Counted from the stretch's first letter, positions 42,839 through 53,095 are shown. The stretch is 64,000 nt of DNA from Citrobacter sp. R56 (GCF_016811995.1 NZ_CP069159.1:3844001-3908000); one strand, 5' to 3'. Notes: generated by a model from the letters alone, not told the origin. Numbers and translations: made by a program.

Positions 42839-44776
42839 TCAGTAACGGCGCTGCCATTCTGTGTCACTCATCAACGTCGGCTTACCGCCCATGAAGTAGC
42901 GATAGTAAGCATCATAAGCGAGAACATTCTTCACATAGCCGCGCGTTTCAGAAAAGGGAATGCTTTCCACAAACGCTACGGCATCAATGCGCCCGGCGCT
43001 ATTACCAAGCCAGGTGCGTACGCGACCCGGCCCGGCGTTATAAGCCGCCGAGGAGAAGATGCGGTTATTGCCAAACTGCTGGTACACATACTGTAAGTAG
43101 CTGGTGCCAATATTGATATTGGTTTCCGGGTCTAACAGTTGGTTCGGACTGCTGTACCCCGGAATGGAGAACATTTTCACCGTATGCGTTGCCGTGCCCG
43201 GCATGATTTGCATCAAACCGCTGGCCCCCACCGGGGATTTCACCTTCGGATTCCACGCGCTTTCCTGACGCGCAATGGCCATCGCGTAGCTCTGCGGAAC
43301 ATCTTTGCTGCTGGTATAGCGTGTGAAGAGATCTTTATAGGCCAGCGGGAAACGCTCTTCCAGATGATCCCACAACTTACCGGCGATCGTCGCCTGCACG
43401 CTGAGATCCCACCAGTGGTTGTTGAATGCATAACGTGCCAGCTGTGCCTGTTCGGATTTGGTTTTGCTGCTCACCAGATTCGCCCATTCGCTACGCGCGG
43501 TGTTGTCCATATTCCAGTACATCAGTTCCCTGACCCGCGCCATTTCTGGCCCCTGCGTCAGCGCCGAATCAACATTATCAGGCGCTTTATCGATTTTCAG
43601 GACGTACTCTTCATCTAAACGCTGTGCTGCCACCATGGGGTAGAAACCACGTTGCTGCATCAGCGCATGCAGGATCTCTTTCGCCTCCGCATCGCGGCCC
43701 CGCTCCAGCAACAGGTCGGCCTGCCAGTAACGCCACTCGTCTTTTTCCTTGGCTTCCATTGGCAGACGCGCCAGCCAGGTGTTCAGCCCCCGACGATCGC
43801 CATTTCCTAACGCCATACGGACACGACGCTCGACCAGCGTCGTCGACTGCGATCGCATAATGGCGTCATCACGCCATTTCGCCTGCTCATCGGTGACATC
43901 ATTGCCCATCAGTCGCCACGCGACGATGTCACGCAACTCCTGAGTTTGATCCTCATTCAGCTGTTGCGCCTGCACCAGAGAAGGGATCATCAGTCGGGCA
44001 TTCTCAACATCCTGACGCGCCACGCTGGCAAAGGCGACCGCCGCCATTTGACGGGTAAAATCGGTCGCATCGGTGGTGCGCGCAAATGTCATCACGCTGT
44101 TGGGATCATTCGCCAGAGAGATAATGGCAGAGGCAATCGTCTGGTATTCCGCGGGCATCTGTCCGGCCAGCACCGTCACCAGCCCCGTGTTACCCGCCTT
44201 CATCGCCAGCCGGATACGCTCTAAATAGGCCAACGGATCCTGCGTGCCGGAAGCCCGCCATACGCTAAATAATTTGTCACAGGCATTCGGCTGGCTTTTT
44301 CCCGTCAACCAGAGTTCTTTTGCACCGGTCCATGCCTCTTCGGGTTGTCCGGTATTCCATTTCGCGTAGTAATAATTGCATTGCGCTTCTGTGGTGCCAG
44401 GTTTCTCCGGGCTGAATGCCAGAAGCCCTCGCCAGTCTTCACGTCGCGCCAGCTCATTCACAAAACGTGATTGCAACGTGCGGGCCGGAGGCAGCGTCGG
44501 ATTCGCGCGAACAAAGTTGGTGACCGTCACGGTCGGTTGATTCATCAAATCGTCAGTGATCTGACGGTATTCAAGGTAGGGATATAGCGGGTAATTCTTC
44601 AGTCCTGGCATCATCTGATCAACGACATCCATCTGTCGGTTATCCCAGGCCTGTTTAATTTGCGCATAGCGGTTACGCTGTTCGTCCAGTGAATCAGCCC
44701 TTGCCACGCTACTCACCGTCAGCAGGCATACGCTGGTCGCCAGAAGACGCCAGGTAAATTGTTTGGCTTTGTCCAC
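42839..44776 (-). CDS. slt: soluble lytic murein transglycosylase Slt70
   Basis: This encodes 645 residues, the E. coli length. A signal peptide of about 27 residues ends SSVARADS. The long alpha-superhelical U and L domains follow (about 28-470), and the C-terminal lysozyme-like domain shows AIARQESAWNPKVKSPVGASGLMQIMPGTA, with the catalytic Glu of QESAW. It cleaves peptidoglycan glycans to 1,6-anhydromuramyl products in the periplasm. trpR lies downstream on the same strand. Confidence 0.98.
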   Translation of the reverse strand: MDKAKQFTWRLLATSVCLLTVSSVARADSLDEQRNRYAQIKQAWDNRQMDVVDQMMPGLKNYPLYPYLEYRQITDDLMNQPTVTVTNFVRANPTLPPARTLQSRFVNELARREDWRGLLAFSPEKPGTTEAQCNYYYAKWNTGQPEEAWTGAKELWLTGKSQPNACDKLFSVWRASGTQDPLAYLERIRLAMKAGNTGLVTVLAGQMPAEYQTIASAIISLANDPNSVMTFARTTDATDFTRQMAAVAFASVARQDVENARLMIPSLVQAQQLNEDQTQELRDIVAWRLMGNDVTDEQAKWRDDAIMRSQSTTLVERRVRMALGNGDRRGLNTWLARLPMEAKEKDEWRYWQADLLLERGRDAEAKEILHALMQQRGFYPMVAAQRLDEEYVLKIDKAPDNVDSALTQGPEMARVRELMYWNMDNTARSEWANLVSSKTKSEQAQLARYAFNNHWWDLSVQATIAGKLWDHLEERFPLAYKDLFTRYTSSKDVPQSYAMAIARQESAWNPKVKSPVGASGLMQIMPGTATHTVKMFSIPGYSSPNQLLDPETNINIGTSYLQYVYQQFGNNRIFSSAAYNAGPGRVRTWLGNSAGRIDAVAFVESIPFSETRGYVKNVLAYDAYYRYFMGGKPTLMSDTEWQRRY

Positions 44777-44988
44777 AAGCTCTTCCTCTAATCAATGTGC
44801 GTCAATGCGGCTTCATGCCACGTAATAAATTTATGCTAACCAGTCATTAGCATTTGCGCCACGTTGAGGACACTTTTTTACTTTTACTGCGAGTGAGATC
44901 TGCTAGCTGGGATTGGACAGTGAAAACAGCTACACTTCGCCTTTGAAAACTCTTATTCATCACGATAAACATAGAGGCGAAGTCCAAC

Positions 44989-46656
44989 GTGGCTCAATTC
45001 GTTTATACCATGCATCGTGTCGGCAAAGTGGTTCCGCCGAAACGTCACATTCTGAAAAACATTTCTCTGAGCTTCTTCCCTGGCGCTAAGATCGGCGTAC
45101 TGGGCCTGAACGGTGCCGGTAAGTCGACCCTGTTGCGCATTATGGCTGGCATCGATACCGATATCGAAGGCGAAGCGCGCCCACAGCCTGGCACTAAAAT
45201 TGGCTATCTGCCGCAGGAACCGAAGCTGAACCCGGAACACACCGTTCGCGAGTCTATCGAAGAAGCGGTTGCCGAAGTGGTTAACGCACTGAAAGGCCTG
45301 GATGAGGTGTACGCAAAGTACGCTGAACCGGACGCTGATTTTGACAAGCTGGCTGCGCAACAGGGTAAATTTGAAGAAATTATCCAGGCGCATGATGGCC
45401 ACAACCTGAACGTACAGCTGGAACGCGCTGCTGATGCACTGCGTCTGCCAGACTGGGATGCGAAAGTGGCTACCCTTTCCGGTGGTGAACGTCGCCGTGT
45501 AGCGCTCTGCCGTCTGCTGCTGGAAAAACCAGACATGCTGCTGCTCGACGAACCGACCAACCACCTGGATGCCGAATCCGTGGCCTGGCTGGAACGCTTC
45601 CTGCACGACTTCGAAGGCACTGTCGTGGCGATTACCCACGACCGTTACTTCCTCGATAACGTTGCCGGTTGGATCCTCGAACTTGACCGCGGCGAAGGTA
45701 TCCCGTGGGAAGGCAACTACTCTTCCTGGCTGGAGCAGAAAGACCAGCGTCTGGCGCAGGAAGCCTCTCAGGAAGCGGCTCGCCGTAAATCCATTGAGAA
45801 AGAGCTGGAGTGGGTGCGTCAGGGCGCGAAAGGCCGCCAGTCCAAAGGCAAAGCTCGTCTGGCACGCTTTGAAGAGCTGAACAGCGCCGAATACCAGAAA
45901 CGTAACGAAACCAACGAACTGTTTATTCCACCCGGACCGCGTCTGGGCGATAAGGTTGTTGAAGTCAGTAACCTGCGTAAGTCTTACGGCGATCGCGTAC
46001 TGATCGACGATCTGAGTTTCTCCGTACCGAAAGGGGCGATTGTCGGCATCATCGGTCCGAACGGCGCGGGTAAATCCACGCTGTTCCGTATGATGTCCGG
46101 TCAGGAGCAGCCAGACAGCGGCACCATTACGCTGGGCGAAACCGTGAAGCTGGCCTCTGTTGACCAGTTCCGTGACGCGATGGATAACAGCAAAACCGTA
46201 TGGGAAGAAGTTTCCGGCGGGCTGGATATCATGAAGATCGGCAACACCGAGATGCCAAGCCGCGCCTACGTTGGCCGCTTTAACTTTAAAGGTGTTGATC
46301 AGGGCAAACGCGTCGGCGAACTCTCCGGCGGTGAGCGCGGTCGTCTGCACCTGGCGAAGCTGCTGCAGGTTGGCGGCAACATGCTGCTTCTCGATGAACC
46401 GACCAACGACCTGGATATCGAAACCCTGCGTGCGCTGGAAAACGCCTTACTGGAATTCCCAGGTTGCGCCATGGTTATCTCGCACGACCGTTGGTTCCTC
46501 GACCGTATCGCTACCCACATTCTGGATTATCAGGATGAAGGTAAGATCGAATTCTTCGAAGGTAACTTCACCGAATACGAAGAGTATAAGAAACGCACGC
46601 TGGGCGCAGACGCGCTGGAGCCGAAGCGTATCAAGTACAAGCGTATCGCGAAGTAA
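44989..46656 (+). CDS. ettA: energy-dependent translational throttle protein EttA (GUG start)
   Basis: This encodes a 555-residue ABC-F protein, the E. coli length, from the GTG at 44989. The first ATPase has Walker A GLNGAGKST at 39-47, LSGGERRRVAL and LLLDEPTNHLD; the second has GPNGAGKST, LSGGERGRLHL and LLLDEPTNDLD. No membrane domain is present. EttA binds the ribosomal E site and gates entry into elongation according to ADP/ATP. It is divergent from slt. A TTCG-loop terminator follows. Confidence 0.98.
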   Translation: MAQFVYTMHRVGKVVPPKRHILKNISLSFFPGAKIGVLGLNGAGKSTLLRIMAGIDTDIEGEARPQPGTKIGYLPQEPKLNPEHTVRESIEEAVAEVVNALKGLDEVYAKYAEPDADFDKLAAQQGKFEEIIQAHDGHNLNVQLERAADALRLPDWDAKVATLSGGERRRVALCRLLLEKPDMLLLDEPTNHLDAESVAWLERFLHDFEGTVVAITHDRYFLDNVAGWILELDRGEGIPWEGNYSSWLEQKDQRLAQEASQEAARRKSIEKELEWVRQGAKGRQSKGKARLARFEELNSAEYQKRNETNELFIPPGPRLGDKVVEVSNLRKSYGDRVLIDDLSFSVPKGAIVGIIGPNGAGKSTLFRMMSGQEQPDSGTITLGETVKLASVDQFRDAMDNSKTVWEEVSGGLDIMKIGNTEMPSRAYVGRFNFKGVDQGKRVGELSGGERGRLHLAKLLQVGGNMLLLDEPTNDLDIETLRALENALLEFPGCAMVISHDRWFLDRIATHILDYQDEGKIEFFEGNFTEYEEYKKRTLGADALEPKRIKYKRIAK

Positions 46657-46661
46657 TCTGA

Positions 46662-46690
46662 ATGGCCCTCTTCGGAGGGCCATTTTTTTA
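46662..46690. terminator. bidirectional terminator between ettA and nadR
   Basis: Stem ATGGCCCTC/GAGGGCCAT closed by a TTCG tetraloop is followed by a run of Ts. The nadR stop codon (TTA on the plus strand, 46688-46690) lies within the end of the T run. Confidence 0.9.
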
Positions 46691-47920
46691 TCCCCGCTCG
46701 CCCATCAGCTCTTTGACCAGTTCCACACAACGCAGGAACCGCGAGTCATAGTCCGCTTCTTCGACGTGCACAAACTCAATATTGTTCTTCTCAAGCATCG
46801 ATACCAGTAGCGTCTGAAACTCTTTGCGATCGACCGAACTCCCCAGGCTACGCAAACCGTCAGCCACCCACGGCGTGTTGTTTTCCAGCAGGATCACCAA
46901 ATCGAAACGGTATTCATCAATCAATGCCTGTACGAAAGGATGTTCGCGTCCCTCATATTTTTTGCAGAACGCCTGGGTCGTGACAAAGTCAGTGTCGACA
47001 AACGCCACCTTGTTGGCGTATTTGACAGCAAAATCAATGTATTGTGCGTGGCCAAGGGCAATTTTGTCATAATCGGAATATTGCAACGCCATCTCATCAC
47101 CGCCGAGGTGAGAAAAGACGTAATCACGCCCATATTCCCATGCACTGGTGGTATTGAAGATGTTGGCAAGTTTATTCACCAGCGTCGATTTACCACTCGA
47201 CTCTCCCCCCAGTACCGCCACGGTGCGCACAAAAAACGGTTTCACTTCGGTGGGAATGTATTCCCAGTAGCGGAACGGGTTTTCACGAATTTGCGCCCCG
47301 CTGATGCTCATAAAGGTGCGTTTCGGATCCACCAGTACGGTTTCAATACCCAGATGCTCAAGAAACCGCGGGGCGTCGTTCTCTTCGGAAGTGTATATCC
47401 AGTTAGGCTGAATACCTTTTTCTTCCATGAACGTCTTAATGCCGTTGCTCCAGACATCCCAGCCATGCGGATACGGTTCCATACCCGCCTCATCAAAAGC
47501 ATGGATACGGATGTTCTTTTGATACTTAAAGGTCTGTAATAACCAACGCAGACGATCGGAAACCGTCGGCTGCTGGGACATCGCGCTATCTTCGAACAAG
47601 GCGCGGTCACGCGCGTCGTCATAGCCCATGATGATATGCAGTTCATCCACCTGGCTACAGGCGCGCTGAATCAAATAGATATGCCCGGTGTGCAAGGGGT
47701 AAAATTTACCAAACACCACACCGATATTTTTCTGCATACGGGGGAATTCCAGCCCCAGAAAACGATGCAATGCCTCCAGCTTTTGCGCGCTGGGACTTTT
47801 AATCTTGGCATTCAACAACTGACTTAAATACCCCTTGGTCATTCCGCTGGAATCGGCCACCTGCTGCAATGTGCAGCCTTTTTGCTTAATGGCGGTTTTT
47901 AAGTAGTCGAATGCTGACAA
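46688..47920 (-). CDS. nadR: NAD regulator / NMN adenylyltransferase / ribosylnicotinamide kinase NadR (UUG start)
   Basis: This encodes 410 residues, the E. coli length, from the TTG at 47920 (MSAFDYLKTAIKQKG), which follows AGGAGGCACC. An upstream ATG at 47971 would add 17 residues from a REP region and is less likely. The N-terminal helix-turn-helix (about 5-60) binds NAD gene operators, the middle domain has the nucleotidyltransferase motif GKFYPLHTGH, and the C-terminal kinase has the P-loop GGESSGKST. It senses NAD and salvages nicotinamide riboside. It lies downstream of radA. Confidence 0.95.
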   Translation of the reverse strand: MSAFDYLKTAIKQKGCTLQQVADSSGMTKGYLSQLLNAKIKSPSAQKLEALHRFLGLEFPRMQKNIGVVFGKFYPLHTGHIYLIQRACSQVDELHIIMGYDDARDRALFEDSAMSQQPTVSDRLRWLLQTFKYQKNIRIHAFDEAGMEPYPHGWDVWSNGIKTFMEEKGIQPNWIYTSEENDAPRFLEHLGIETVLVDPKRTFMSISGAQIRENPFRYWEYIPTEVKPFFVRTVAVLGGESSGKSTLVNKLANIFNTTSAWEYGRDYVFSHLGGDEMALQYSDYDKIALGHAQYIDFAVKYANKVAFVDTDFVTTQAFCKKYEGREHPFVQALIDEYRFDLVILLENNTPWVADGLRSLGSSVDRKEFQTLLVSMLEKNNIEFVHVEEADYDSRFLRCVELVKELMGERG

Positions 47921-47942
47921 AGGTGCCTCCTGCTGAAAAAAA

Positions 47943-48025
47943 TCGTAGGCCGGATAAGGCATCGTCGCCATCCGGCACTTTCACCACCCCATGCCTGATG
48001 GCGCTACGCTTTTCAGACCCGGGAG
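47943..48025. repeat. BIME between nadR and radA
   Basis: GTAGGCCGGATAAGGC with GTCGCCATCCGGCAC and CCTGATGGCGCTACGC followed by CAGACCC are two REP-type units between the same-strand genes radA and nadR. Confidence 0.88.
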
Positions 48026-48043
48026 GTGAGTACATATAGGCAA

Positions 48044-49426
48044 TTATAAGTCGTCAAACACGCTTAACGCATCTGAGAGTTTTTTGACACCGAAGATTTG
48101 CATCCCTTCCGGCACTTTTTTCGGGACGTTGGCCGCCGGGACGATGGCGCGGCGGAAACCGTGTTTTGCCGCCTCGGAAATACGTTCCTGGCCGCTCGGC
48201 ACGGGACGAATTTCCCCCGCCAGACCGACTTCGCCAAACACCACCAGATCCTGTGGCAATGGTCTGTCGCGCAGGCTGGACACCATCGCCAGCAACAACG
48301 CCAGGTCTGCGCTGGTTTCCGTCACTTTGACACCGCCCACCACGTTAACGAACACGTCCTGGTCGGCCATCTGCAAACCGCCGTGACGATGCAGGACCGC
48401 CAGCAGAATGGCCAGGCGATTTTGTTCCAGTCCAACGGCTACGCGACGCGGGTTTGCCATCATGGAGTGATCGACCAGCGCCTGAATCTCCACCAGCAGA
48501 GGACGCGTGCCTTCCCAGACCACCATCACCGAGCTGCCAGAGGTCACTTCATCACCACGGCTTAAGAAAATCGCGGAAGGGTTACTGACTTCCCGCAGTC
48601 CCTGCTCGGTCATCGCAAAAACGCCCAGTTCGTTGACGGCGCCAAAACGGTTCTTATGGCTACGCAACGTCCGAAAACGGGAGTCGGCATCACCATCAAG
48701 CAACACGGAACAGTCGATACAGTGTTCCAGTACCTTTGGCCCCGCCAGTGAACCGTCCTTCGTCACGTGACCGACCATCACGATAGCGACACCGCGTGTT
48801 TTGGCAAAACGTGTCAGATAAGCCGCCGTTTCACGAACCTGCGCAACGCTGCCCGGCGAAGACTGAATATCCGCCATGTGCATCACCTGAATGGAGTCGA
48901 TGACCATCAGTTTTGGTTGTTCTTCTTCGGCAATCAGGCAGATCTGTTCAATACTGGTTTCCGACAGCATGTTCAGATTCGCCGTCGGCAAGCCGAGCCG
49001 ATGGGCGCGCATCGCCACCTGCTGCAAAGACTCTTCCCCCGTGACGTACAGGGTTTTCATCTGTTCCGCCAGCTTGCACAGCGTTTGCAGCAGCAGCGTA
49101 GATTTCCCCGCACCGGGGTTCCCCCCAATCAGAATAGCGCTACCGGGCACGACGCCACCGCCCAGTACACGGTCAAATTCTTTAAAACCGGTAGAAAAAC
49201 GTGGCAGTTCCTCAAGACTGATATCCGCCAGCTTCTGCACTTTTGCCACGCCAGCATTACCGGCATAGCCGCTGAGCCGCTCGTTACGCGCCACCGTCGG
49301 TGATGCCGCAAGGCGCACCTCAGTGATAGTGTTCCAGGCGTTGCAGGCGCTACATTGCCCCTGCCAGCGCGGATAATCGGCCCCGCATTCATTACAAACA
49401 AAGGCGCGTTTTGGAGCTTTTGCCAC
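48044..49426 (-). CDS. radA: DNA branch migration/repair protein RadA (Sms)
   Basis: This encodes 460 residues, the E. coli length. The N-terminal zinc finger is CNECGADYPRWQGQCSAC, the RecA-like core has Walker A GGNPGAGKST and the RadA-specific SHKNRFG motif, and the C-terminal Lon-like domain follows (about 340-455). RadA drives branch migration in recombination. It starts 12 bases after serB. Confidence 0.98.
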   Translation of the reverse strand: MAKAPKRAFVCNECGADYPRWQGQCSACNAWNTITEVRLAASPTVARNERLSGYAGNAGVAKVQKLADISLEELPRFSTGFKEFDRVLGGGVVPGSAILIGGNPGAGKSTLLLQTLCKLAEQMKTLYVTGEESLQQVAMRAHRLGLPTANLNMLSETSIEQICLIAEEEQPKLMVIDSIQVMHMADIQSSPGSVAQVRETAAYLTRFAKTRGVAIVMVGHVTKDGSLAGPKVLEHCIDCSVLLDGDADSRFRTLRSHKNRFGAVNELGVFAMTEQGLREVSNPSAIFLSRGDEVTSGSSVMVVWEGTRPLLVEIQALVDHSMMANPRRVAVGLEQNRLAILLAVLHRHGGLQMADQDVFVNVVGGVKVTETSADLALLLAMVSSLRDRPLPQDLVVFGEVGLAGEIRPVPSGQERISEAAKHGFRRAIVPAANVPKKVPEGMQIFGVKKLSDALSVFDDL

Positions 49427-49437
49427 GGTTTACCTCG

Positions 49438-50406
49438 TTATTTCTGATTCATGCTGCCGGAGAGAATGCAGAACACCCCCATCAGATCGGCATGACGGAT
49501 AGTCACTTCCGTCTTTTCATTCACTTTCGGCTTGGCGTGGTACGCAATACCCAGCCCTGCCGCTTTGATCATCGGCAGATCGTTGGCACCATCGCCGATC
49601 GCCACGGTCTGCGCTGGCGGAATCTCATATTCCTGCGCAAGGCGTGCCAGCGTATTGGCTTTGTACTGCGCATCAACGATATCGCCAATCACATTCCCCG
49701 TGAATTTTCCGTCCATGATCTCCAGTTCGTTCGCCACCACCGCTGACAGGCGTAGCTTGTCGCGCAGGTATTCCGCGAAGAAAGTGAACCCGCCTGAGGC
49801 GATAGCCACTTTCCAGCCCAGCGTTTCCAGCTTCAGCACCAACTGTGTCAGACCCGGCATCAAAGGCAGGTTTTCACGAACCTGGCGTAGAATATCGGCA
49901 TCCGCGCCTTTCAGCGTCGCCACGCGGCTACGCAGGCTGGCGGTAAAGTCCAGTTCCCCACGCATCGCCCGTTCGGTCACTTCCGCCACCATTTCACCCG
50001 TACCGGCCAGTTTCGCGATTTCGTCAATGCACTCAATCTGGATCGCGGTGGAATCCATGTCCATCACCAGCAGGCCAGGCTTACGCAAGTGCGGGATCTT
50101 ACCCAGCGGAGCGACATCCAGTTTTGCATCGTGCGCCAGTTTTGTGGCGCGCGGTGTTAATGAACCCGCCAGACGAATAACCTGATAATCCTCGACGCAC
50201 CAGGCGGCGACAATCACCATCGCCGCCCCCAGCTTGCTCTGGTATTGCGTCAGGCGCTGCTTGTCCAGCCCACGACCATACAGCAGCCAGCCACTACGGC
50301 CTGCGTGGTAATCGAGTGGCATCACCTCGTCACCACTTAATGAGAGGGGCAAACCTGGCCACAGAGAGACATCTTCAGGCAGGTCGCACCAGGTAATGTT
50401 AGGCAT
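49438..50406 (-). CDS. serB: phosphoserine phosphatase SerB
   Basis: This encodes 322 residues from the ATG at 50406 (MPNITWCDLPED), the E. coli length; the upstream open frame of 50 codons is not conserved. The HAD motifs are LLVMDMDSTAIQIE, VAIASGGFTFF and IGDGANDLPMI. It makes serine from phosphoserine. It heads the serB-radA-nadR run and is divergent from ytjB. Confidence 0.98.
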   Translation of the reverse strand: MPNITWCDLPEDVSLWPGLPLSLSGDEVMPLDYHAGRSGWLLYGRGLDKQRLTQYQSKLGAAMVIVAAWCVEDYQVIRLAGSLTPRATKLAHDAKLDVAPLGKIPHLRKPGLLVMDMDSTAIQIECIDEIAKLAGTGEMVAEVTERAMRGELDFTASLRSRVATLKGADADILRQVRENLPLMPGLTQLVLKLETLGWKVAIASGGFTFFAEYLRDKLRLSAVVANELEIMDGKFTGNVIGDIVDAQYKANTLARLAQEYEIPPAQTVAIGDGANDLPMIKAAGLGIAYHAKPKVNEKTEVTIRHADLMGVFCILSGSMNQK

Positions 50407-50523
50407 TAAAGCTCCTGTAAAATCGTACGGGTCGGGAAACATCCAGGGGAAAATAACGCATGAGGCTACCCTGTAACCATCGCTTCTGGCAACATTAAGC
50501 CTCAAATTTTCAGCAGGTGGAAT

Positions 50524-51171
50524 ATGGCTCGCGCAAAACTCAAATTCCGGCTTCATCGTGCAGTGATTGTATTGTTCTGTCTCGCACTACTTGTCGCTCT
50601 GATGCAGGGTGCGTCCTGGTTCAGTCAAAACCATCAGCGACAACGAAATCCGCAACTGGAAGAACTGGCTCGTACGCTGGCACATCAGGTGACGCTCAAC
50701 ATCGCACCGTTAATGCGCACCGAAACGCCAGATGAAAAACGTATCGCCATTGTACTCCGCCAGCTCACTGAAGAGAGCCGAATTCTGGATGCCGGAGTGT
50801 ACGATGAGCAAGGTGATCTCATTACCCGTGCAGGCGAAAGCGTTAATGTGCGCGACAGGCTGGCGCTGGACGGCAAAAAAGCCGGCGGCTATTTTAGCCA
50901 GCAGATAGTCGAACCTATTCAGGGGAAGAATGGCCCACTGGGTTATCTGCGTCTGACGCTCGACACGCACACCTTAGCCACCGAAGCGAAGCAGGTCGAT
51001 AACACCACCAATATTCTACGCCTGATGCTGCTCTTGTCACTGGCTATTGGCGTGGTATTAACCCGAACCCTTCTGCAGGGCAAACGCACGCGCTGGCAAC
51101 AATCCCCCTTCCTGCTTACCGCCAGTAAGTCCGTACCCGAAGAGGATGAGAACGAGAAAAAGGATCCGTAA
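50524..51171 (+). CDS. ytjB: membrane protein YtjB (Smp)
   Basis: This encodes 215 residues (E. coli 214). Two membrane segments (about 14-32 and 162-180) surround a periplasmic region of about 130 residues, giving the SMP family layout. Function is unknown; it was once called Smp. It is divergent from serB, 117 bases away, and lplA follows on the same strand. Confidence 0.93.
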   Translation: MARAKLKFRLHRAVIVLFCLALLVALMQGASWFSQNHQRQRNPQLEELARTLAHQVTLNIAPLMRTETPDEKRIAIVLRQLTEESRILDAGVYDEQGDLITRAGESVNVRDRLALDGKKAGGYFSQQIVEPIQGKNGPLGYLRLTLDTHTLATEAKQVDNTTNILRLMLLLSLAIGVVLTRTLLQGKRTRWQQSPFLLTASKSVPEEDENEKKDP

Positions 51172-51238
51172 GTCGCGAAAGTGCAGCACCAGTACGTTAG
51201 CATTAATATAGACGTCAGTTATAGAAAGGAAATCTGCC

Positions 51239-52255
51239 ATGTCGACACTACGCTTACTTATCTCAGACTCTTACGATCCCTGGTTCAACCTCGCGGTCGA
51301 AGAGTGTATTTTCCGTCAGATGCCTGCCACTCAGCGCGTTTTGTTCCTGTGGCGTAACGCGGATACGGTGGTGATTGGCCGGGCGCAAAATCCGTGGAAG
51401 GAGTGCAATACCCGGCGCATGGAGGAAGACAACGTCCGTCTGGCGCGCCGTAGCAGCGGCGGTGGCGCAGTATTCCACGATCTCGGCAATACCTGTTTTA
51501 CCTTTATGGCGGGGAAACCGGAATACGACAAAACCATTTCAACAGCTATTGTGCTGGATGCGCTGAATTCACTCGGCGTTGCCGCCGATGCTTCCGGGCG
51601 CAACGACCTGATCGTAAACACCGCCGATGGGGAGCGCAAAGTGTCCGGCTCCGCCTATCGTGAAACCAAAGATCGAGGTTTTCATCATGGTACATTGTTG
51701 CTCAACGCCGACCTGAGTCGTCTGGCGAACTATCTGAATCCGGATAAAAAGAAGCTTGAAGCCAAAGGGATTACTTCTGTGCGTGCGCGGGTCGCGAATC
51801 TGGTCGAGCTGTTGCCGGGCATTACCCACGCTCAGGTGTGCGAGGCGATAACCGATGCCTTTTTCGCCCACTACGGTGAGCGTGTGGAAGCGGAAATTAT
51901 TTCGCCGGATAAAACGCCAGATCTGCCAAACTTTGCCGAAACCTTTGCCCGTCAAAGCAGTTGGGAATGGAACTTTGGTCAGGCGCCGGCGTTTTCGCAT
52001 CTGCTGGATGAACGCTTTCGCTGGGGCGGCGTGGAGCTGCACTTTGATGTTGAGAAAGGCCACATTACCCGTGCTCAGATCTTTACCGATAGCCTGAACC
52101 CGGCGCCACTGGAAGCGTTGGCTACTCGTTTGCAAGGCTGTCTGTATCGTTCAGATGTACTGCAACAGGCGTGTGATGCGCTGTTAGTGGATTTCCCGGA
52201 GCAGGAAAAATCGTTGCGGGAATTGTCGGCGTGGATTGCGAAGGCTGTTCGATAA
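51239..52255 (+). CDS. lplA: lipoate-protein ligase A
   Basis: This encodes 338 residues, the E. coli length. The lipoate-binding [20 protein letters not shown] and the catalytic lysine segment [17 protein letters not shown] (family Lys133) are intact, with the C-terminal accessory domain following. It activates lipoate with ATP and attaches it to E2 and GcvH proteins. It lies 67 bases after ytjB, probably co-transcribed. Confidence 0.98.
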   Translation: MSTLRLLISDSYDPWFNLAVEECIFRQMPATQRVLFLWRNADTVVIGRAQNPWKECNTRRMEEDNVRLARRSSGGGAVFHDLGNTCFTFMAGKPEYDKTISTAIVLDALNSLGVAADASGRNDLIVNTADGERKVSGSAYRETKDRGFHHGTLLLNADLSRLANYLNPDKKKLEAKGITSVRARVANLVELLPGITHAQVCEAITDAFFAHYGERVEAEIISPDKTPDLPNFAETFARQSSWEWNFGQAPAFSHLLDERFRWGGVELHFDVEKGHITRAQIFTDSLNPAPLEALATRLQGCLYRSDVLQQACDALLVDFPEQEKSLRELSAWIAKAVR

Positions 52256-52266
52256 TGTCAATGCGG

Positions 52267-52347
52267 TTTTGTAGGCCGGGTAAGGCGAAGCCGCCACCCG
52301 GCTTTTTTGCCCGGTGGCGCTACGCTTACCGGGCCTACACTGTCCTG
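52267..52347. repeat. REP pair between lplA and deoD
   Basis: GTAGGCCGGGTAAGGCGAAGC with GCCACCCGGC, then GCCCGGTGGCGCTACGC with TTACCGGGCCTAC, form two REP units. In E. coli yjjJ sits in this gap; here lplA and deoD are neighbours separated only by these repeats. Confidence 0.85.
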
Positions 52348-52355
52348 AACGAAAA

Positions 52356-53075
52356 TTACTCTTTATCGCCCAGCAGTACAGATTCCAGCGCAATCTTAAT
52401 CATATCGTTGAAGGTCGTCTGACGCTCAGCGGCAGTGGTCTGCTCGTGGGTACGGATATGGTCGGATACGGTGCAGATAGTCAGCGCTTTCGCACCAAAC
52501 TCGGCTGCCACGCCGTAAATACCCGCGGCTTCCATTTCCACACCCAGAATGCCGTATTTTTCCATCACGTCGAACATTTCGCCGTCCGGAGAGTAGAACA
52601 GGTCTGCGGAGAACAGGTTGCCGACACGAGCGTCAACGCCCAGGGCTTTTGCTGCGTCAACCGCGTTGCGCACCATGCCGAAATCGGCAATCGCGGCAAA
52701 ATCATGATCTTTGAAACGGATGCGGTTAACTTTGGAATCGGTGCAGGCACCCATACCGATCACCACGTCACGCAGTTTGACATCAGTACGTACTGCGCCG
52801 CAGGAACCGACACGAATGATTTTCTTCACGCCGAAATCGGTGATCAGCTCTTTGGTGTAGATAGAGCAGGACGGGATACCCATACCGTGACCCATGACGG
52901 AGATCTTACGGCCTTTATACGTCCCGGTGAAACCCAGCATGCCGCGAACGTTATTTACTTCACGAACATCTTCGAGGAAAGTTTCAGCAATGTGCTTCGC
53001 ACGCAGCGGGTCGCCCGGCATCAAAACTACGTCTGCGAAATCGCCCATTTCTGCATTAATGTGTGGGGTAGCCAT
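52356..53075 (-). CDS. deoD: purine nucleoside phosphorylase DeoD
   Basis: This encodes 239 residues, the E. coli length. [27 protein letters not shown] carries His5 and the phosphate-binding Gly/Arg residues; the C-terminal TVSDHIRT has the catalytic aspartate (family Asp204). It phosphorolyses purine (deoxy)nucleosides to free base and (deoxy)ribose 1-phosphate. It is the last gene of deoCABD. Confidence 0.98.
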   Translation of the reverse strand: MATPHINAEMGDFADVVLMPGDPLRAKHIAETFLEDVREVNNVRGMLGFTGTYKGRKISVMGHGMGIPSCSIYTKELITDFGVKKIIRVGSCGAVRTDVKLRDVVIGMGACTDSKVNRIRFKDHDFAAIADFGMVRNAVDAAKALGVDARVGNLFSADLFYSPDGEMFDVMEKYGILGVEMEAAGIYGVAAEFGAKALTICTVSDHIRTHEQTTAAERQTTFNDMIKIALESVLLGDKE

Positions 53076-53095
53076 CGTTATATCCTTCTAAATTG

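Noticed and set aside
44953..46350. 465-codon open frame antisense to ettA
   Set aside because: Shadow of the ettA codons; it has no recognisable domain or start signal.
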